IMG/VR virus record: IMGVR_UViG_3300021424_000211
Span: 1-25,930 of that record
Strand: one strand, 5' to 3'
Length of the DNA: 25,930 bases
DNA from: a virus
Shown piece by piece: positions 12,247-19,508 of the stretch. Position 1 is the stretch's first letter. Each line of letters starts with the position of its first letter. A program made the position numbers and the translations under genes. The notes under the pieces were generated by a model that was not told where the DNA came from, did no database searches, and saw only the letters and a program-made list of their open reading frames with translations.

Positions 12247-12840
12247 ATGATCCGCTTTCTCGGAAAGATTCCTAATAAATGTACGGTAGCTTTTTCAGGT
12301 GGAGTCGATTCCGTCGCAGTAGTCGACTTTCTATTGAATGGTAAAAAACAAGTCGACCTGGCTTTCTTCCATCACGGCACGAAGACATCGGATGAAGCTC
12401 AGTTTTTTGCAGAATGTTTTGCTTCCGAACGAAACCTGAATCTTCGCATCGGAAAGATCACTCGAGAAAAGTTGCCCGAAGAATCGCAAGAAGAATACTG
12501 GCGAAACGAACGGCATAAGTTCTTCGCCACCTTCGACAAGCCTATCATCACTGCCCATCACCTAGATGACGCAGTTGAGACCTGGATCTTCACGTCCCTA
12601 CATGGTGAATCACGATTGATTCCATACACAAGTGGAAATGTGGTTCATCCGTTCCTCATCACACCGAAAGCCGAGTTTGTTTCTTGGTGCGAGAGGAAGA
12701 ACCTGAGATGGATCGAGGACGGTTCGAACTGTGATCTGCGGTTCATGCGCAACCTGATCAGGCATCGAATCGTGCCTGAAGCCCTGCGAGTCAATCCAGG
12801 CTTGCACAAGGTCATCAAGAAGAAGTACCTCGATCTTTAA
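12247..12840 (+). CDS. tilS: Minimal tRNA(Ile)-lysidine synthetase
   Basis: 197 residues from ATG 12247 (GAGG six bases upstream; a start inside the tRNA at 12205 is excluded). TilS uses ATP to attach lysine to C34 of tRNA-Ile(CAU), so that it reads AUA and is charged with Ile. The PP-loop is SGGVDSVAVVDFL (residues 17-22 are SGGVDS); further TilS blocks are ITAHHLDDAVETWIFTSLHG, HPFLITPKAEFVSWCERKNL, and RWIEDGSNCDLRFMRNLIRH. All N-terminal-domain motifs are present, but the C-terminal domains are missing (bacterial TilS is about 310-430 residues). The gene begins 17 bases after the tRNA, an arrangement that strongly suggests they act together. Confidence 0.9.
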   Translation: MIRFLGKIPNKCTVAFSGGVDSVAVVDFLLNGKKQVDLAFFHHGTKTSDEAQFFAECFASERNLNLRIGKITREKLPEESQEEYWRNERHKFFATFDKPIITAHHLDDAVETWIFTSLHGESRLIPYTSGNVVHPFLITPKAEFVSWCERKNLRWIEDGSNCDLRFMRNLIRHRIVPEALRVNPGLHKVIKKKYLDL

Positions 12841-13532
12841 GAAGCTTTTGTCCTTAAGAGTTCAAACACTTCACGTGGAACTTTTGTCTTAGGATCATCA
12901 CCCAAAGAAAGACAATTTTGACTTGCAAACTGAGTCAAACCACTTAAAGTGCCCGGGCCCCAAACGCCGTCTATGCTCTTATCATACAGACAAATCTTTT
13001 TTAAATATTCTTGTGCTTCTTTAAGCGAATTTTTATCCCATATTACAGAGTCATCCTTGTTTGGTTTAGCAGCGTCGATTGTCTTCATGAATAGTTGAGA
13101 TTCTGATTTTCTTCTGCTCAGCAGACCTTTGTTGACCTTCATGACACCACCGACGCGAAACTTGCACCACGCTTCTAACTTCGCAGGAACGCTAGCAAAA
13201 TCTCTTGAATTAACAGCCTTTTGCACGCCCGTGTTGACGATTCCTCCTTCGCCTGTGTTAAAGATGAAACTAACTAGCGCGTCGAATTGGTTCTGGTTGA
13301 GGGGCACAGTTATGTGTTTCTTGACAGCGCTTTCGAATCGCTCTACGTCTTTTGCGAGAATAACCAGTGCTTGTTCTTTTGTGATTTCTTGATAATTTTC
13401 ACCCGGGAGAATAACGTGTCCCACTCCGATTGTGGGCTTGCCGGCCGGGCAGATGTAACGCTTAAGCACCAATCCTTCCCATTTTGTGATGTGTTCTAGA
13501 CCATGTGCGGAGATTTTTAGATGATCATTCAT
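12837..13532 (-). CDS. Endolysin: GH24 lysozyme with C-terminal peptidoglycan-binding domain
   Basis: 231 residues. The N-terminal part is a T4/P22-type lysozyme (muramidase). Catalytic Glu19 sits in ITKWEGLVLKRYICPAGKPT, followed by Cys28 (8 residues between) and Thr34 (5 between), the E-8-C-5-T form in which Cys replaces the T4 Asp20. GVGHV follows, then FDALVSFIFNTGEGG. Residues about 170-231 form a PG_binding_1-like domain (AQEYLKKICLYDKSIDGVWG and TLSGLTQFA). There is no signal peptide or SAR helix, so a holin elsewhere would release it. Its stop overlaps that of tilS by four bases. GATATTTATT lies just upstream of the start as a possible late promoter element. Confidence 0.93.
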   Translation of the reverse strand: MNDHLKISAHGLEHITKWEGLVLKRYICPAGKPTIGVGHVILPGENYQEITKEQALVILAKDVERFESAVKKHITVPLNQNQFDALVSFIFNTGEGGIVNTGVQKAVNSRDFASVPAKLEAWCKFRVGGVMKVNKGLLSRRKSESQLFMKTIDAAKPNKDDSVIWDKNSLKEAQEYLKKICLYDKSIDGVWGPGTLSGLTQFASQNCLSLGDDPKTKVPREVFELLRTKAS

Positions 13533-13594
13533 ATTACTAATAAATATCTCTTTTGCAACTCAGCGACCCGTTGTTGTATAAATCTTAATACAGT

Positions 13595-13966
13595 ATGTCT
13601 ATCGACAAAAAGATGCTGAGAGTGGCAGCGCTCGCGGCTTTGCAAAATGACGAGAGGGGCAATGACATTAGGACTTTCTTTCTTGGTTGCGTCGGCCTAA
13701 GAAATGATGGCGTTCTTGTTGCCTCAAGAAATGTTGCATCACGCGATGTAGCTCTGAGCCACCATGCTGAAGCGCGTCTATCGCGCAAACTTACGCCCCG
13801 CTCTGAAGTCTGGGTGGCACGAATTAGAAAAAATGGCGAGTGGGCCATGGCAAGACCATGTTCAAGTTGTCAAAGCAAATTACGTATGGCGGGTGTCTCC
13901 CGAGTCGTATACACTCTTGCGCCCGATGAGTGGGGCGTCATAGATTTAAAGGAATCAAGAAGATGA
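13595..13966 (+). CDS. Cytidine deaminase-like zinc enzyme
   Basis: 123 residues with the signature of the zinc-dependent deaminase superfamily: HAE at residues 57-59 (SHHAEARLSRKL) and P-C-x-x-C at 88-92 (RPCSSCQSKLRMAGVSRVVY). Family enzymes deaminate cytidine, dCMP, adenosine or guanine in free bases or RNA. The protein is shorter than phage dCMP deaminases and lacks their extra zinc site, so the substrate is open. It overlaps the start of the receiver-like gene by ATGA and is followed by a third overlapping gene. TATAAATC (13577-13584) is close to a T4 late promoter but only ten bases from the ATG. Confidence 0.85.
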   Translation: MSIDKKMLRVAALAALQNDERGNDIRTFFLGCVGLRNDGVLVASRNVASRDVALSHHAEARLSRKLTPRSEVWVARIRKNGEWAMARPCSSCQSKLRMAGVSRVVYTLAPDEWGVIDLKESRR

Positions 13967-14361
13967 ACATTTTAATATTAGATGATGACGCTGTGCGACA
14001 TCAAGCATTTGACAATTATTATAGAGCATACGCACCCATAACACACACTTACCGCTACAGCGACTGCATTAAGAATCTAAAGCTAGGCGGTTGGGATATC
14101 GTACATCTTGACCACGACTTGGGTGAAGAAATTGGCGATCCTGACATGAGGGTTGATGGTTGGGGCAAAGCAGTGCAGTTCAATGGGCTCGACGTCGTAA
14201 GATGGCTGGTCGATCGGGTAGACGAACCGCTTGCACTGAAAATCATAGTTCATTCCATGAATCCGGCCGGTGGACAAAAGATGTATGATGAGCTATGCCA
14301 CGCAGGCTTTGATGCAGATTACATTCCGTTTGTCGAGGTTTATTCAAAATTTCTCAAATGA
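13963..14361 (+). CDS. Cyclic-phosphate processing receiver-like (cREC) protein
   Basis: 132 residues from ATG 13963, overlapping the deaminase stop. It has the layout of a response-regulator receiver without an output domain: MNILILDDDAVRHQAF, then WDIVHLDHDLGEEIGD, then NGLDVVRWLV, then LKIIVHSMNPAGGQKMYDEL. LDHDLG, GLDVVRWL and VHSMNP match the cREC subfamily, predicted to act on cyclic phosphates at nucleic-acid ends rather than to receive phosphate from a kinase. No histidine kinase is nearby. Coupling to a deaminase suggests a nucleotide- or RNA-handling role. The catalytic idea comes from published family predictions, not direct data here. Confidence 0.75.
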   Translation: MNILILDDDAVRHQAFDNYYRAYAPITHTYRYSDCIKNLKLGGWDIVHLDHDLGEEIGDPDMRVDGWGKAVQFNGLDVVRWLVDRVDEPLALKIIVHSMNPAGGQKMYDELCHAGFDADYIPFVEVYSKFLK

Positions 14362-14585
14362 AAAAAGACAATATCATCTCTCTAGTTGATCGACTTGAAC
14401 GCTGGCGTCACGTCTACACTTCACCAAATGGTGAATTTAATGTCACAGTTTCATCTCGCGGATACTTAAAGGTTTCATTCAGGGAGGATCAGAAAGATAC
14501 TATCTGTCTTGATTTCTTTGAATCTGTGAGATTTATGTCTGAAGTCTCAAAAGGATTTGAGATGATTGTGATGGATGCAAATTGA
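14358..14585 (+). CDS. Small protein of unknown function, third gene of the deaminase operon
   Basis: 75 residues; ATG overlaps the previous TGA. It reads MKKDNIISLVDRLERWRHVY, then TSPNGEFNVTVSSRGYLKVS, then a helix (DFFESVRFMSEVSKGFEMIV). The strand-turn-strand section followed by a helix is compatible with a small alpha/beta fold. No family or active site is recognised. Its position in a three-gene coupled unit suggests a related job. Confidence 0.65.
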   Translation: MKKDNIISLVDRLERWRHVYTSPNGEFNVTVSSRGYLKVSFREDQKDTICLDFFESVRFMSEVSKGFEMIVMDAN

Positions 14586-14654
14586 CGCGTAGAGAAATTA
14601 TAAAACTATAGGGGTTCACGCCTCAAAAAACAGTAATTAATTAAAGAAAAAAAC

Positions 14655-14966
14655 ATGTCTAACAAGAAGAAAAACAACTTTTACAGCCACAAACTTCAAC
14701 TCAACACTGACAGCTTAGCTTACGCGCCCGATGAGGAGCTTCGAAGTCTTCACGACTCTCTTCAGCGCGAGAGAGACATGACGCTCCGAGAAGATCATGA
14801 TTCTCGTAGTGTTGAAGACTCTATCAGCTACGTACAGCGCGAACTTAGCATCAGAGAAAAGCGTCGGTGCGCTCATGCAAGCTATTTGAAACTTAGCGGC
14901 TACGTCGAGCTCGCTGAGGAGACACAACAACACGCGGTGCCTGCTCCTGCAGATCAAAATAACTAA
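14655..14966 (+). CDS. Small charged helical protein
   Basis: 103 residues. A basic start (SNKKKNNFYSHKLQLNTDSL) is followed by two long charged helices (DEELRSLHDSLQRERDMTL, then SRSVEDSISYVQRELSIREK) and a loose Ala/Pro/Gln end. It appears to be a coiled coil and has no known domain. It lies just upstream of the sigma factor gene and may share its message. The preceding gap (14586-14654) is AT-rich with ACTATAGG and no clear promoter. Confidence 0.6.
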   Translation: MSNKKKNNFYSHKLQLNTDSLAYAPDEELRSLHDSLQRERDMTLREDHDSRSVEDSISYVQRELSIREKRRCAHASYLKLSGYVELAEETQQHAVPAPADQNN

Positions 14967-14983
14967 ATTATTGAAAGTAGCTT

Positions 14984-15760
14984 ATGGATAGTATCATTCA
15001 AGATTATCTTAAAGACTTAAAATCTTTTTCACTACTCAAACATCCTGAAGTCGTAACTCTTTTTAAAGATTATGTCGAAGGTGATTCTGCGTCTGCAAAA
15101 AAAGCAAAGAAAAAGCTAATTGAAAGTAATCTTCGACTAGTCATATCAATTGCCAAGAAGCACAAGGGGCACAACATTCCTCTTGAAGATCTTATTCAAG
15201 AAGGTAATTTAGGCTTACTCAAAGCGATTGATCGCTTTGATTATAAACGCGGTTTTAAGTTCTCTACTTACGCAACTTGGTGGATTAAGCAGGCCATTTC
15301 TCAGCATATACTTAAAAGAAAAAGAATGATTCGCCTGCCGGCACATGCTGCATCAGTACAGAAGAAGATCGTACAAGCTGCAGATGAATATCGCTCAATG
15401 ATGGGCTGTGAACCTTCAAATGATGAATTGTTGGACTTGATCGATGCGTCTGAGACTGTTGTGAAGGCGACCATCGCTTCAGGAAGAAACACTGTATCTC
15501 TTAATCAAACTTTGTCTTCTGATCCTGATTCAGGCACCATAGACGAAAAGATTAAAGATGAAGATGAAAATGTCAATCCTTTTCACGTCACTTCTTCTAA
15601 GGAACTCTTATGTATTGTGCAAAAAGTTCTTCAGACGCTGTCAGAAAAAGAGTCTGCAATTTTGCGATTGAGATTTGGTCTTTTTGACGAGAACATGGAC
15701 ACTACAGACTATGTAATTAACGAATCAGACATAGATAACCTTTTAAATTCTAAAATGTAA
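14984..15760 (+). CDS. Sigma70-family factor lacking region 4.2
   Basis: 258 residues. Region 1.2-2.1 runs through [18 protein letters not shown]; regions 2.2-2.4 are [39 protein letters not shown] and [17 protein letters not shown], so core binding and -10 recognition look intact. Region 3 follows (residues 120-175) and region 4.1 is [20 protein letters not shown]. The protein then ends after 25 more residues ([20 protein letters not shown]) where the helix-turn-helix of region 4.2 should be. The other frames downstream hold no hidden HTH. It would bind host core RNA polymerase but could not read a -35 box by itself. Two genes downstream an HTH protein resembles the missing part. Confidence 0.9.
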   Translation: MDSIIQDYLKDLKSFSLLKHPEVVTLFKDYVEGDSASAKKAKKKLIESNLRLVISIAKKHKGHNIPLEDLIQEGNLGLLKAIDRFDYKRGFKFSTYATWWIKQAISQHILKRKRMIRLPAHAASVQKKIVQAADEYRSMMGCEPSNDELLDLIDASETVVKATIASGRNTVSLNQTLSSDPDSGTIDEKIKDEDENVNPFHVTSSKELLCIVQKVLQTLSEKESAILRLRFGLFDENMDTTDYVINESDIDNLLNSKM

Positions 15761-15764
15761 ATAG

Positions 15765-15992
15765 ATGCGCTACATAGACTTTTTTTTAATTGTGTCAAAT
15801 TTTCTTACGCTGACATTGTTAATCATTCTTAAACATAAAATTAATAAACAATTAAAAGAAATTGATAGTGTACGTGAATGCTTGACAAAGCGTAAAGATG
15901 TTGAACATGACTACATGCAATCGTTGATGACAAGACTGGGTGACGTTCAACGTACAAGATTTTCAAATTATTTTAAAAATCACGGAGATTAA
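15765..15992 (+). CDS. Single-pass membrane protein with coiled coil
   Basis: 75 residues. IDFFLIVSNFLTLTLLIIL forms one N-terminal transmembrane helix, followed by a basic stretch (KHKINKQLKEIDSVRE) and a long charged helix (residues 25-65). It sits four bases after the sigma gene and two before the next one, so the three are co-transcribed. The topology (short outside, helix in the cytoplasm) recalls i-spanins and other small phage membrane proteins, but no family is clear. Confidence 0.65.
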   Translation: MRYIDFFLIVSNFLTLTLLIILKHKINKQLKEIDSVRECLTKRKDVEHDYMQSLMTRLGDVQRTRFSNYFKNHGD

Positions 15993-15994
15993 AC

Positions 15995-16309
15995 TTGAAT
16001 CAATTATATTGTAAAAAAGAAAAATCACAATATGCCACTGTCACAGAAGATGGAACTAATTATAGAGAAATCGCTGACATGATGACCACGATCGGCTACA
16101 AAATGAATCATTCTTCAGCAAGAAATTACGTATTGCGTGTCATGAAAAAATTTGCGCATGCAATCACCAAGAATTGGAATATTGATCTATCAGAAGACAG
16201 ACTCGATCAAATCATCAAAGATCCTCAATTTCAAGAGGGCATTAGTGATATTCTTCAAGAAATTGAAGCAAATAGAAAGCTAAATCAAGCGGAGATTAAC
16301 GCAAAATGA
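15995..16309 (+). CDS. HTH protein resembling sigma region 4.2
   Basis: 104 residues from TTG 15995, an unusual start supported by GGAG eight bases upstream. Residues about 23-54 read NYREIADMMTTIGYKMNHSS followed by ARNYVLRVMKKFAHAI. This follows the region 4.2 pattern of sigma factors (L-x-E-I-A/G...V-T/S-x-x-R-V/A-x-x-I/L-x-x-x-A-L-x-K-L), with a three-residue insertion in the turn. The rest is helical (LSEDRLDQIIKDPQFQEGIS). As the sigma factor encoded 235 bases upstream stops before region 4.2, this protein may supply it in trans, like T4 gp33 with gp55 or Bacillus RsoA with SigO. Its stop overlaps the next gene by ATGA. Confidence 0.72.
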   Translation: MNQLYCKKEKSQYATVTEDGTNYREIADMMTTIGYKMNHSSARNYVLRVMKKFAHAITKNWNIDLSEDRLDQIIKDPQFQEGISDILQEIEANRKLNQAEINAK

Positions 16310-16698
16310 GACTGCATCAAAGAAGTATTTCAAAAGTCACGTTGCTTAATGTTCTTAAGCGAAGAAAATCGGATCTAAAGAGATTCTTAGCAGAAACTGG
16401 AATTGTTACATATGAACTACTCAAGTCACGATGTAATTCAATGGGAGTAATCCCGCCAGAAGAGAGAGAATTTCTTGACACAATTGAAGCAGATTACACT
16501 GGTACCGCTTCAGTGTCTTCACCTGCTGAAGGCTTGATCGTTCTGGATCCTCCAAAGATCATTAATGAATTAACTGGTAAAGAAGTAGAAATGCCGCAGA
16601 TCGATCCTTTGGCAGAGCTGCCTGAGCCTGTCTTAGATGAGCCGAGCGCAGATACCACAAACGAAGAGAATTCATCTAAGAAAAAGAAAAAGAAGTAA
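16306..16698 (+). CDS. Protein of unknown function with poly-Lys tail
   Basis: 130 residues. A basic helical start (RLHQRSISKVTLLNVLKRRK) is followed by a helix-rich part (SDLKRFLAETGIVTYELLKS) and a long Pro/Glu/Asp-rich, probably disordered section (residues 75-122). It ends in six Lys. The mix of an acidic linker and a basic tail could bind polymerase and DNA, which would suit a partner of the split sigma system with which it is co-transcribed; that is only suggested by position. No family recognised. Confidence 0.65.
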   Translation: MRLHQRSISKVTLLNVLKRRKSDLKRFLAETGIVTYELLKSRCNSMGVIPPEEREFLDTIEADYTGTASVSSPAEGLIVLDPPKIINELTGKEVEMPQIDPLAELPEPVLDEPSADTTNEENSSKKKKKK

Positions 16699-16735
16699 GT
16701 TGCAATCGCTCGACGTCACATGTTAAATTTGACAC

Positions 16736-18079
16736 ATGACGACAGTTATCGATATTCTCGAAGCTCTTGAATCTGACAATTCACGTCTCTTCAAAGAGGA
16801 AATCTTAGAGGTCCATGGCAAGAATAAACTTCTCCGTGAGGTCTTCAAGATTGTTGGTGATCCATACACAAATTTTTACATCAGTAAGTTCAAGATGCCC
16901 AAGGCCGAAGGAAATGGCGCCGACGATCTTGTTCTAGAACATTTCCTAGAGGATATCCACGAAAAACTCTCCACCCGCAAAGTGACCGGCAACGCAGCGA
17001 AGGACCTTGTAGCTCGACTATTCGCTGACATGACAGGACCGCAGCAGAAGTGGTGCCAGCGCATTCTACTCAAGAATCTACGATGTGGTGTTTCGACTAC
17101 TACAGTAAACAAGCTGTGGCCGGGAACAATCGTCGGTTTCTCTGTGCAGCTTGCAGAATCTTTGAAGACTCGGCACGAACTAGGCAAGGGAATCATCATC
17201 GAAGATGAAATCACTTATCCGGCTAGAATCGAACCCAAGCTCGACGGACTCCGCTGTATTGTGGTAAAGAAATCCGGTGAAGTTACAATGTTCACTCGAA
17301 GCGGCTCTGTCCTCGAGACGCTGCCTCGAATCAAGTCTTACATCGAATCAGCACCTTGGGACAATTTTGTCCTTGATGCCGAAGTGATGGGTGCAGACTG
17401 GAATGAGACGGCCTCTGTTGCGATGTCTTATAAACGTGGCAAAGATGACTCGTGCATGTTTCTCCACGTCTTTGACGCTATGACGTTTGACGATTGGCGC
17501 GACCAAGATTCTACGTTAGATCTGCAAGATCGTATTGAACTTGCTGATGAACTTGTTTCACAAGTCAACAATGCCTGCGTGGTCACTGTCCCCGGCAAGA
17601 CTGTCAACAATCTAAAAGAACTTCTTGAGTTCTATAATGATTCTATGGAAGATGGTTACGAAGGTATCATGTTGAAAGAACTGAACGCGAAGTATGCGTT
17701 CAAGCGGTCTAAGGCAGTTCTCAAGATGAAACCGGTCACCACCTACGAGGGTGTGATCGTGGGTCACTACCTTGGAAATGTGGGTTCTAAGCGAGAAGGT
17801 CTTTGGGGCGGTTTCAATGTAGTGATGCCCAATGGCGTGGTGACACGTGTGGGCGGCGGTTACACCGACGTTCTGAAGGCAGAGATTGGAATTGAGCCAG
17901 ACATGTACATCGGTAAAATTGTGGAAGTGGAAGGACAGCCCGACCCGCTTACTGACGATGGACTCACTCGTGACGGCAAGGTCCGTTTCCCGGTATTCGT
18001 CAGGTTCCGTAGTGATAATGACGTTGATAGTAAGGTCGTTCAGGCAGGACGTAATTATCTCGACAGAAAAGATGTCTAA
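16736..18079 (+). CDS. ATP-dependent DNA ligase
   Basis: 447 residues. It seals nicks in DNA through an enzyme-AMP intermediate. Motif I is EPKLDGLRC with the adenylated Lys168. Motif Ia/III-like blocks are MFTRSGS and NFVLDAEVMG, motif IV is DGYEGIMLK and motif V is AVLKMKP. An N-terminal helical domain (residues 1-160) precedes the nucleotidyltransferase domain, and an OB-fold (residues about 340-447, VRFPVFVRFRSDND near the end) follows. The size and layout match T4-like phage ligases (T4 gp30 is 487 residues). The second half is visibly more GC-rich than the AT-rich genes before it. It is an isolated gene with short spacers. Confidence 0.93.
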   Translation: MTTVIDILEALESDNSRLFKEEILEVHGKNKLLREVFKIVGDPYTNFYISKFKMPKAEGNGADDLVLEHFLEDIHEKLSTRKVTGNAAKDLVARLFADMTGPQQKWCQRILLKNLRCGVSTTTVNKLWPGTIVGFSVQLAESLKTRHELGKGIIIEDEITYPARIEPKLDGLRCIVVKKSGEVTMFTRSGSVLETLPRIKSYIESAPWDNFVLDAEVMGADWNETASVAMSYKRGKDDSCMFLHVFDAMTFDDWRDQDSTLDLQDRIELADELVSQVNNACVVTVPGKTVNNLKELLEFYNDSMEDGYEGIMLKELNAKYAFKRSKAVLKMKPVTTYEGVIVGHYLGNVGSKREGLWGGFNVVMPNGVVTRVGGGYTDVLKAEIGIEPDMYIGKIVEVEGQPDPLTDDGLTRDGKVRFPVFVRFRSDNDVDSKVVQAGRNYLDRKDV

Positions 18080-18137
18080 GTTATTGCAATCATTAGAAAA
18101 AACAATTTTGCAATATTGCGCGAGGACGTGTTAGTAT

Positions 18138-19445
18138 ATGAATATGTTCAAGGCTTGCCAAACCGATTTCAACCTGGACCGTCACCTGGTGTCTTTCCTG
18201 CAGGACTCCCCCTTCTTCGCGGAGCTCTCTCGACACATCACCAAGATTCCGACGGAAGACATGCCCACGGCGGCTGTGGCCTTCGATCAGAAGCGCGACG
18301 ACCTCGTGCTCTATTGGAACCCACAGTTCTTCTCGAGCCTCTCACCGCGAGAGATTCGGGGTGTTCTCATCCACGAGTTCTACCATCTCGTGTTCGGGCA
18401 CCTGTACGGTCGCAAGCGCACTCCTCCGCAGCTGTGGAATATTGCTACTGATCTAGCCATCAATTCCATCATCCTCGACCCAAATCGCGCCGGCTCGAAC
18501 CACTTGGAAGGTGAACGGCTTCTACCCGACTTCGCTCTTGTTCCTGGCAAGGTTCTCAAGCATCCCGAGGGTCGCGAATGGTCCGAGGACGAGAAGGCTT
18601 CCATGAAGCTCTCTCAGATCATTGCTGAGCTTCCGCCCATGCAAGCTTCAGAGTGGTACTTTGAGAAGATCTACGACAAGACCAAGGACGACCCGGACTT
18701 CGAGGATGCGATGGATTCGATCGGTTCCATGGACGACCATGGAGGCTGGGACCAGCTTCCCGACGAGGTCAAGGAGTACGTGGAAGGAAAGGTCAAGTCG
18801 GTCGTCGAGAAGGCCGTGAAGACCGCTGATTCTCAAGCTAACGGCTGGGGTAACATTCCCAGTGAGCTGGTCGAATCTATCCGAAAGTCGGTGTCAAATG
18901 TCATCAATTGGCGCAAGGTGCTTCGACAATTTGTGGGTCAGCTAGTTCGAGGAGGTCGGACCAGCACGATGAAGCGCATCAACAAACGCTACCCTTACAT
19001 TCATCCAGGCACGAAGCGTGGCTACGAAGCAAAGCTTCTCGTCGCCATCGACCAGTCGGGTTCTGTTCACAACGAGATGCTTGCCGAGTTCTTTGCCGAA
19101 CTTGGAAGTTTGACCAAGAAAGTCACCATCGACGTCCTACCCTTCGACTGCGACGCTGACGTTCGAGATGTCTACGAGTGGCGACGCGGTTCGAACGTCG
19201 CAGCTAAGCGGCTCCGAGCCGGAGGCACTGACTTCAATGCTCCCACTGCAGTGGTCAACGATCCCAAGAACCGCGGCCGCTGGGACGGCATGCTCATCCT
19301 CACCGACGGAGAGTGCAATGCTCCCGGTCCGTCTCGAGTCAAGCGCGGTTGGGTCCTCGGTCGAGGTTGCAAGCTCCACTTCAACACCTCCGAGCTGACC
19401 ATCTCGATGCAGGACGGCGGAGAAGCTAAGGGTGCATGGCGCTGA
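18138..19445 (+). CDS. VWA-like metallopeptidase-fold protein (DUF2201 type)
   Basis: 435 residues. The first part has a zinc-peptidase-like motif HEFYHLVFGH (His79, Glu80, His83) and NIATDLAINSII, as in the N-terminal domain of putative metallopeptidases of the DUF2201 family. The C-terminal part (from residue 298) is von Willebrand A-like: LVAIDQSGSV gives the MIDAS D-x-S-x-S (Asp305, Ser307, Ser309), then GGTDF and ILTDGE. The middle is acidic and probably linker-like. Known relatives often sit beside a MoxR-type AAA ATPase; none is in this window. The activity and target are unknown. The gene is more GC-rich and uses more C-ending codons than its surroundings, hinting at separate origin. 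A strong terminator follows. Confidence 0.88.
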   Translation: MNMFKACQTDFNLDRHLVSFLQDSPFFAELSRHITKIPTEDMPTAAVAFDQKRDDLVLYWNPQFFSSLSPREIRGVLIHEFYHLVFGHLYGRKRTPPQLWNIATDLAINSIILDPNRAGSNHLEGERLLPDFALVPGKVLKHPEGREWSEDEKASMKLSQIIAELPPMQASEWYFEKIYDKTKDDPDFEDAMDSIGSMDDHGGWDQLPDEVKEYVEGKVKSVVEKAVKTADSQANGWGNIPSELVESIRKSVSNVINWRKVLRQFVGQLVRGGRTSTMKRINKRYPYIHPGTKRGYEAKLLVAIDQSGSVHNEMLAEFFAELGSLTKKVTIDVLPFDCDADVRDVYEWRRGSNVAAKRLRAGGTDFNAPTAVVNDPKNRGRWDGMLILTDGECNAPGPSRVKRGWVLGRGCKLHFNTSELTISMQDGGEAKGAWR

Positions 19446-19477
19446 TCTAAGCCGCCCAGATTAATCCCTTAAATAGG

Positions 19478-19502
19478 GGCGAGGTTTTTTACCTCGCCTT
19501 TT
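19478..19502 (+). terminator. Rho-independent terminator
   Basis: A perfect 7-bp stem GGCGAGG/CCTCGCC (19478-19484 with 19492-19498) with a T-rich loop, followed by TTTT. It lies 32 bases after the stop of the VWA gene and ends the plus-strand block before the convergent gene at 19509. Confidence 0.88.
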
Positions 19503-19508
19503 CTGCAT

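Noticed and set aside
13577-13584. T4-like late promoter box TATAAATC, and AATAAATA at 4667-4674
   Set aside because: Both lie only 5-10 bases from the start codon, too close for a normal leader, and similar AT-rich octamers occur by chance throughout the window. Not listed as promoters without transcript data.
15143-15145. Reassignment of AUA to leucine by the Leu-like tRNA
   Set aside because: The ATA codon at this place falls in the region 2.1 motif NLRLV-x-SIAK, where Ile or Val is standard. ATG codons in isocitrate lyase (for example in [10 protein letters not shown]) match Met in E. coli AceA, so AUG is also read normally. A full survey would be needed, but nothing here supports a changed code.
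18116-18451. Forward frame of 111 residues at the start of the VWA gene, and other long frames within the GC-rich genes
   Set aside because: They overlap the well-supported HExxH/VWA and fibre genes, have odd composition (Pro, Arg, Ser-rich) and no family features; shadows of the true frame.
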